A stretch of DNA of 64,000 nucleotides from Escallonia rubra (taxonomy: Eukaryota > Streptophyta > Magnoliopsida > Escalloniales > Escalloniaceae). How positions within the stretch are numbered: the first letter of the stretch is position 1; each line of letters begins with the position of its first letter. The stretch lies in assembly GCA_033065855.1 (NCBI GenBank), contig JAVXUO010001128.1, positions 1 through 64,000 on the forward strand. The letters run 5' to 3'. The notes under the pieces are model-generated. The model was not told where the DNA came from and searched no databases. It saw only the letters and a list, made by a program, of their open reading frames with translations. The position numbers were made by a program, and so were the translations under genes. This document shows positions 57,134 to 64,000 of the stretch, piece after piece.

Positions 57134-57766
57134 TCTATACTATATATAAAGAGAAAATTTCTTTTCGTGTAACACATATTTGGTATTACCAACTACTTAT
57201 CTAGAATGATGACAAATAACATTCCAAGAATTTTTTTAAAAAATAACACAAAACACAAATCTTAAATGATAAATAACTATCTACAAAGACATGTTTACTT
57301 TTCATAATTTAAGTTTTACTAAAAAAATGTAGTTAAAATTAATTATAAAGCCCAAACTTGATTTTGGAAAAAATATCATATTGCTAATTTTATCTTTGCA
57401 CATGTTTGATTAAACAATTTCAAATTCATTAAAAAATTATAGTTAAAATTAAATCTAAGTTTCATATGATGATAATATTTTGCTAACTAATTTTGCCACA
57501 CGTATGAATAACTTAATTTCTGCAATTCAATATTCATTTTACCGAATATGACAATAAACACTTATATGCGATGCTTGATTTTTTTTGTAACAAAATTGAT
57601 ATTATCAATTATATTTTTGCACACGATGCATCTGCCACACTGACTCGTATGCTATAAATCCCTATGATATCAATTTTACCCCAAAATCTAGTCATGATTC
57701 GTGGTAGCTTAGCCAATAAAGAACAAACGAAAAGCTACATCCGCACTGCAAAAGAAGAACAATTCA
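57134..57766. mobile_element. Possible Helitron 5' end and AT-rich body
   Basis: TCTATACTATATATAAAG following an A is the usual look of a plant Helitron start. A CTAG-T lies near 57,691 as a possible end, but the hairpin expected before it is not evident. The rest is AT-rich and non-coding. Confidence 0.35.
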
Positions 57767-58231
57767 CACTACAAGAACAATTGTCTTTACCGACGGATTT
57801 TTAGCGACGTCGCTAATTTACCGATGGAATTTCCATGGGTAAATATGTTTAGCGATGGACTTCTACCGACAGAAAATCTGTCGCTAAAAGTCCTTTTCAA
57901 AATTTTGATTTTCGGTCAGATTTTTTGGCTAGGGAGAAAATTTTTTGAAAATTATTTAGCGACAGATTATTGACGACGAATTAATCCATCGGTAAAAGTA
58001 ATAATTTTAAAATTTTTAATGACTTTTAGCGACGGAAATTGACCGACGGCCAAAGTTCGTCGCTAAAAGTCATTTAATGTAAAAACCCTAACTCCATTTC
58101 TCTTTCTTCGACTGTCGCTTCTCCTTTTTCTCTCTTTTCTCCCTCTTCCCTCTCTTTCTATCGGCAAGTCGTCCATCCTTCTCCAGTCACCTCCTATGCT
58201 ACCCGCCGTGACGCATCCCCATCGCCGCAAC

Positions 58232-58578
58232 ATTGTGGCAGCCGTAGCACGTGCCGCCGTGACAGCAGTGACAATGATAGCAGCAACCGCGATAGGAGAA
58301 GGAAGCGATCAGCTTCCTCGTCGTCAAAAAAGATCACCTAAGAGGACATTGCCGAGTATTTGGCCAAGAAGGCCCATAAGAAGGTAAAATATGGTGTTTA
58401 ATTGTAATTTTGTATGGTTTTAGGGTTTCTTGGGTTGGTATTGGTGATTTTGTTGTTTTGGATGATATTGATTTTGATGGTTTTAGGCTTTGAAAGTGGC
58501 GAAGAAGCTCAAGTCGCAGACGGTTTCTAGCTATTTGAACGACTTCAATCCCTTCGACGATTCTAATCTCAACGAGAC
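58232..58578 (+). pseudogene. CACTIN: Captured CACTIN fragment, two exons with intron
   Basis: Exon A (to 58383) reads an R/S/D-rich stretch (RDSSDNDSSNRDRRRKRS), then ITxEDIAEYLAKKAHKK. Exon B (58487-58578) reads ALKVAKKLKSQTVSSYLND and NPFDDSNLNET. These match the conserved start of plant CACTIN, a spliceosome-associated protein. The intron 58384-58486 keeps GT...TTTTAG ends and phase, and GTAAGT follows exon B, so the capture was of genomic DNA. One in-frame TAA (58339-58341) replaces an expected Glu codon. Non-functional as CACTIN. Name from family memory, fairly firm. Confidence 0.75.
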
Positions 58579-60284
58579 GTAAGTTGATTTATATCCTTGA
58601 AATTGACGTGCTTTAATTTGTTTATATGTACGCATAGATTACGTTTATACATGCGCTAATAAGTACTTGTATATGGAATGCAGTTCGATCTTACTCGATG
58701 GTATCATTGAATTTTTCCCTTTAACTTGTGCGTAATCCTAGAACAAATTTAGTACATACGAACTTTGACTTTTTCTGCTCAATTTTTTTTTACCCTAACT
58801 TGAGTTGAAAAATGATTTATTTAATCTGTGATTGCCATTTGAGTTGAATTCAGTTTTTACATGTAAAAAAATTTATCCTAGGATTTTGCAAAAGTTCAAT
58901 GGACGAGATGGAGTAACCAATAAAAGTATCTGGGTGTTCAAAAGGCCTAATACATCAAACAAAAAATTTGCGTTAGTGATTTCTTTCTTATTTTTGGTGT
59001 TAGGCTTTAGTACTTAGATGTTTTTAGGAATCTCAATTTTTTCTTTAAAAATATGAGCAATTTTGGTAACTGTGATTTAATTTTGTTCTCAGCAAATAAC
59101 TCATGTTTTATTGTTAGTATAAGGTGTCAGTGTTTGCTAAATTGGCAATGGGTGTCATGGATTTACTTGTTATAACAGCTCCATCTTTTACTGCAAGGGT
59201 GATCCTTTTGCAGTGTCTATGTTCTTTTCTGAATGTCTAAGGTAGTTTACTGTATTGCAAAAAATGAGTAAATTATGTTGCTGCAGCTCTTTCTATGCAG
59301 ACATGTGATTGATCCCAAATTGTGTCTGTATATGATTGAATGTTCTATGGAAGATTCGAGGGTTCTGCCGATGAAAGGGATTATGCAGTGGGCGGAGCCC
59401 CTTTGCCCGGTTCTGACCCTATTAAGGCATTTACGATGAGGTAATCTTACTAATATCTTCATGCCAATTGATTCATATCTATGCACGGAGTTGTACCGAT
59501 TTGGTTTTCGTGAGAACTATATTACAAACTCGATCGGTTGAAGTAGCTCGTAGCTGGTCATGGAATCTGCAAGTGAAGCTCATTGTATGGAGCATTAATT
59601 CCTAGGGATAGATAATGCTAAATATTGCTATTAGGGCGGTGGTGTCATGGATTTACCTGTTGTAGTAGCTCACATCTTTTCTTACTAGTAAAGGGCGATA
59701 ACTCTTACATCAGAAATACTAGTTGTAGATCCAACATGATATGATTGTGATTCTATGTTATCTGAACAAATGCACATCTTCGTTACATGTCATAGTAGGT
59801 GGGGCTCCTTGGATCAACCCTAACTATATAAACTCCCTCCCTGCGAATTAGAAATGGGATTTGGTGGTTATAACAACTGCAATATGTTATTTTCAAGAAG
59901 ATGGTATGTAAAAGAAAGAATTTCAAAAACTCACAGCTAGCATTCTTAACTTTATAATTAGTTTTAAGCTTTTTGTATCATTTTATTGGAGCAAGGTTCC
60001 GGACTTCTATTTTGTATGTTTCGATGAAACTTGTAATTTTGTTTTATAGATTTGTATGATGTAATCTATTTTATTTAGTGAATATCTAATTTTGTTAGTT
60101 GAGTATTGAGTTTTAATCGGTGGTGTATGGACATAGGTTTGAATATTTAAATAAACAAAAATTGAGAAACATTTTTTTTTTTTTACTTTTACCAACAAGG
60201 TCACTAAAAGTACTTCAAATAGATCATATTTGGTTTTCAGCAGCGGAAATATGTTGCTAAAGACTTCATTTTTTGACAGGGGAC
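58579..60284. other. Interior of the CACTA element, intron-like sequence
   Basis: No further exon recognised. GTGTCATGGATTTAC(T/C)TGTTGTA-like phrases occur at about 59,153 and 59,641, suggesting an internal partial duplication. It may contain more of the donor gene's introns. Confidence 0.4.
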
Positions 60285-60667
60285 TTTTAGCGACGGACAA
60301 AAGTTATGAGCGATGGACTTTTAGCGTCGAAATTTAGCAATTGAAAATGTTCAACTATTTGCGACGGAGATGAATATTCTATCGCTAAAACTTCTTTTAT
60401 TTTTTTTTGCAAAAAAAAAATATATATTCGAAAATACCTTTAGCGACGGAAATTTCCGTCGATAAAAAATTTAATTCCTTTGATAAACTAAGATTTTCAC
60501 CAACAGATCACCAAATTCTGTCGCCAAACTTTTAGCGATAAGGTTATTATCAATGGACTTTTGGTGACAGGGTGTCCGTCGTTAAAAGTCTTTTGCGACG
60601 GATGAGGATTTTAAGAGACGAAATTGTCTGTCGCTAAAAGTCTTTTTTTTTTTTTTTTGTAGTGTCA

Positions 60668-61031
60668 GGATCTTAATGTGTGGATCTTGTAAGATTGACT
60701 ACCTCTTGTATTTGCGATGTGAGTCCACTGGTTGCCGCGTACACCTTTTTTATTCGTACGGTTCCGAATGATTTGCTCATTGTAAACACTGTGTGTTTAG
60801 TTAATGTTTGGTTTATGTTGGTTTGTTTTCAACATTTGCGGTCATGTATGTTGAGTCACAAGGAATGTCGTGACCTATAATATCTGTAAGCTCTAAAACA
60901 GAACGATTATAGAACTTTTAAATTATCAATACCACTCTCCTATTCTACAAAAAAAAAAAGTTTTTGTACGTGTAGCATATGACATATTCAAATCTAAATT
61001 GGCAGTTGAATTATTTAGCAAATCGGTGGGT
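60668..61031. other. Intergenic, nothing recognised
   Basis: Short spacer between the CACTA element and the following MULE. Confidence 0.5.
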
Positions 61032-61040
61032 TTTACCGTA

Positions 61041-62215
61041 GGGTTAATTACACCTATATCCCTGAGGTTTGGGTGAAATTACACGCGTGTTCATAAGTTT
61101 GGAAAATAGGCACTTATGTTCTTTAACCTAACAGAATACCCATATACATAACGGAATGGTCAAAATGACCATATTGTCCATGACTTGAAAGGTAAATTGT
61201 TTACCATGCCATTCAAATTAGGGTTCAAAAAGAATTGAAACCCTAATTTCCAAATTAGGGTTTCAAGTCATTCCTTTATCTCCCTAATTTTCAAATTAGG
61301 GTTTCAATTCTTTTTCATTTGAAACCCTAATTTGAAAATTAGGGTCAAGCCATTCTTTTTTCTCCCTATTTTTCAAATTAGGGTTTCAATTCTTGCAATT
61401 CCAACACTTATTATCCAAAGTTTCAAGAAATTAGAAGGCATGGAGTAGGGGAAGGGAGGGGGACGGGTAGCGGAAGGGAGGGGGAAGGGAAGGCAGTGGG
61501 GCGGGGGACGACGCCACGACGTGGTAGGGGTAGGGGAAAGGGAAAGCGGCAGGGTAAGGCAAATGAGGGCGGGGGACGATGGGATGGGGTGAGGGGAAAG
61601 GGAAGGATGGGCGGGGGACGAATGGATGGGGTGGAGCGAAGTGGAAGGCGGCGGGGTAGGGGAAGGGAGGGGGACGACAGCGGGGGGTGGGGGAGCAGCG
61701 ACGTGATGGTGGGCGATGGGAGCAACATGTGTGGTGGTCGGCGGTGGGCATCGTCGTGGTGGTCGGTAGTAGGCAGCGGTGTGGTGGTGTTAAAGTGGGG
61801 GCAGCGACATGGTGGTGAGTGGTGGGAGATGCGACTTGGTGGTAGGATGGTGGGGGCAGCGGCGTGGTGGTGGGCGGTGGGAGCAGCTTGGTGGTGAAAT
61901 GTTGGGGGCTGCCGCATGGTGGCTGGAGAATTCACCTGTGTCTGATGGAAGAAGAGAGAGATAAGGGGAAGAGAGAGGAGACTCATGAAAGAGAAAATGA
62001 AAGAGAGAGAAGAGAGGTAACACTAATCTAGGGGTAGAATTTTGAAAATATGTACCGATGACATCACAAAAATTAGACTTTTTGGACGGATACTTGACTA
62101 ATGGACACAAGTGTTACCTTTTTAACGTTTGTGGTCACGGTTTGTTACCTTTTGAAAGTTAGTGTTCTTAACTGTAATTTCACCCTAACCTCAGGGACAT
62201 GTGTGTAATTAACCC
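61041..62215. mobile_element. MULE-like element, 1,175 bp
   Basis: Left GGGTTAATTACAC...CCCTGAGGTTTGGGTGAAATTAC, matched inverted at the right. The 9-bp duplications TTTACCGTA and TTTACCTTA agree at 8 of 9. The centre (61,430-61,920) is extremely G-rich on the plus strand. The minus-strand frame 61,986-61,423 of P, H and S residues is a composition effect and I do not call it a gene. Confidence 0.8.
61205..61400. repeat. Repeated palindromes built on CCCTAATTT / AAATTAGGG
   Basis: AAATTAGGGTTTCAA and its complement alternate at least seven times within 200 bp, so several hairpins can form. It lies inside the left part of the MULE. Confidence 0.85.
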
Positions 62216-62224
62216 TTTACCTTA

Positions 62225-63690
62225 TGATGTTTCCGGTTGCTTTCATTGTAGATGATGGAGAATAATGTGAGATATGGAAATATTAGTTTGGTGTGGTGAT
62301 GGTGTTTTCTGAGAGGGGCATTTAATTTTGTGATGTAGTTAAGAAAGAAAGGATATGTCAAAAGTCATGGGAAAAGGGTTCAAAAGAGAAGCAGTAATAG
62401 GGGTGGTTCTCTGTAGCGGTACATGGTATACGTCTAGTGCGCTGTGGATTCGTGGTGATCATTAATGGAGAAATGATGTCTAAATTGTTGTGCAGTGGAA
62501 AGACAGACCAAATGGGGGATAATACATGGGTGTCACGGTCGCTGACAAAAAATCGTTAAGAGTTATTTATCGTTTGGTCAAAGAATTTTAGTGTAATTAT
62601 CTAACGCTATAATGTGTTCGTAATCATGCCACAACACAGGAACTTACTAGCGTTATGACAATTAACTATGATCTAGCAAGACTTTTATGATAATCGAATT
62701 AAGATACTCCCAAAGATTCCCGAAAAGACAAATTCCTTTGAACCAAATTGTTGGCTTCAGTTAGCATCTGCAATTTGAATATCTCGAACAGCTTGTTGTA
62801 GAATGTATATGTTTAGCATTTGAGTCACATCCCACTGACCCAAATGAAATAATAGTTCCGCCATGTTACTGTACACCCCTAGCCCACAGGAGGGAGACAA
62901 ATGCGCTGACCCCTCTCTATCTGCTAGAGCTTCAATAATACCACTCTCAGATATGTGGTGCGGAGACTTGGATTTGGCTCTCTAGTAGCTATTCCTTTGA
63001 TAGATGATATATTGATTGGAAATTTATTGCTAGTTTGTGATATGGGACCAACATAGAAAAGCAGTATATGGTTAAAGCAATGTCACCGATCTTTCGCTTT
63101 CACTTCCGCTTCTGCTTTCGGACAATTACAAGTCTTATATGTGTGTAGACTCAGTACATATTGTATAGTCTTGAACTATTGAACTCGTTAGTTTAGGACG
63201 GTTGGATCAGAAATACAGATGACTGATATGATAAGAAGGACAGAAGGAGGGATGAGATTATTTTATGAGTCAAATAACTTATTTTAGCTCAAGAGCCCGT
63301 GTCAAGTACGAGATAGTCAAATAATAGTACTATCTACTTTAGAAATATTGAGTTGTATAATAAAATATATTCCATACGAAAACTGAACCATATTGGTACT
63401 TGTGAAATTTCTTCATTATTATTTCCTCCAAGATTGTCAAATTTTTTTTATTTCGACGAATTTACTATTGTACCAATTGTCGCACATTATGAAATTCCGC
63501 TAAGCAATTTTCTCGTGTGTTCAGCTAATATGAATTTGGTAAGAAGTTTGATTCAAAATAACTATAGCTACGAGAAAAGAAAAATAATCAATCGATGGTA
63601 ATAATAGACGGGCAAAATCATTACTTTATCTGCAACAAAGAGAAAAATAGACTCCACTAATAATATAGTTAGGTAGAAACTAATATATAT
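62225..63690. other. Intergenic, nothing recognised
   Basis: About 1.5 kb of AT-rich sequence with no sustained frame or repeat. Confidence 0.5.
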
Positions 63691-63699
63691 ATATATATG

Positions 63700-64000
63700 G
63701 AAGCTGATCCGTTAAGAGCGCTAGCAAAATGAGGTATTTTGCAAGCGTGATCTGACTGTCCATCTTGAAAGATGGACGGCCCATATCGCGCCTTTTTCGA
63801 ATACTGTCAGTCGTCCGCGACATAGTGTCGCGGACGGACTTTTTTACCTTTTTGCCCCTCCGCCCCGTCCGCTACACTGTTTCCCGGACAGCATTCAAGT
63901 CCTGACACGCGACAGCAAAAAGGCATCCGATATACAGCATAGCGGACGTCTCTTTTTTTTTACGTTTTTTTAAAGTACGTCCGCTACATTATGTAACGGA
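63700..64000. mobile_element. Edge of a hairpin-rich repetitive element, cut by the window
   Basis: Successive inverted repeats: GCGCTAGCAAAAT / ATTTTGCAAGCG, GTCCATCTT / AAGATGGAC, the near-perfect GTCCGCGACA / TGTCGCGGAC at 63812-63834, then degenerate GTCCGCTACA...GCGGAC versions to the edge. This clustering of one palindromic motif resembles subterminal regions of DNA transposons. Family not determined. Confidence 0.55.

Larger units (their letters stand above)
57767..60664. mobile_element. CACTA transposon carrying a CACTIN gene fragment, 2,898 bp
   Basis: Left CACTACAAGAACAATTG, right end inverted CACTACAAAAAA (the T-run has expanded), 3-bp duplication TCA at 57764-57766 and 60665-60667. 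Subterminal TTTAGCGACGG motifs crowd both ends (57,785-58,075; 60,285-60,640). No transposase visible, so it depends on another element. Confidence 0.88.

Noticed and set aside
61423..61986. 187-residue proline- and histidine-rich frame
   Set aside because: It is a by-product of the one-sided G-rich stretch inside a MULE.

Overview
This is a plant nuclear window, probably from a eudicot with a repeat-rich genome. The signs are U-rich AT-type introns, plant-specific gene families, and plant transposon families with textbook ends: Tat-type Ty3/gypsy, Ty1/copia, CACTA, hAT, Mutator-like and L1-type LINE. I see no bacterial genes, operons, CRISPR arrays, rRNA or tRNA genes. The species call is an inference.

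Layout. 1-12,100: most of a Tat-lineage Ty3/gypsy retrotransposon on the minus strand. Its gag-protease, polymerase (RT, RNase H, a second archaeal-type RNase H, integrase), tRNA-Arg primer site and 5' LTR are present. A plus-strand (antisense) plant-mobile-domain gene lies beyond the polymerase and runs off the left edge. 12,100-26,700: old repeats. They comprise a CACTA end, two copies of an unnamed pyrimidine-rich dispersed repeat, a Ty1/copia remnant, a Pack-MULE with perfect 9-bp target duplications, a second MULE-like element and LINE tails. 28,958-30,230: a MULE carrying a broken copy of the 5' part of the condensin II gene CAP-G2. 31,000-39,500: a gene island with the only two intact host genes. 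One is a four-exon NT-C2 domain gene (+). The other is a four-exon KIX-like gene (-) whose first intron is of the GC-AG class. They are convergent. 40,860-56,160: a nested stack. A dispersed repeat is split by an LTR-like element. That element holds a non-autonomous hAT, which is itself split by a 4.2-kb CACTA element, and also an apparently complete hAT with an intact 758-residue transposase. 57,767-60,664: another CACTA element carrying a fragment of the splicing-factor gene CACTIN with its intron. 61,041-62,215: a further MULE. The right edge holds the start of a hairpin-rich repeat.

How it works together: about 85 percent of the window is mobile DNA or its remains. Three unrelated DNA transposons carry pieces of host genes (CAP-G2, CACTIN, and an unrecognised serine-rich gene), so gene capture is a recurring theme. 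The most unusual single signal is in the Tat element. Gag-protease and polymerase share one frame and are separated only by UGA-CGG followed by a predicted stem-loop, a layout known from readthrough-regulated plant virus genes.
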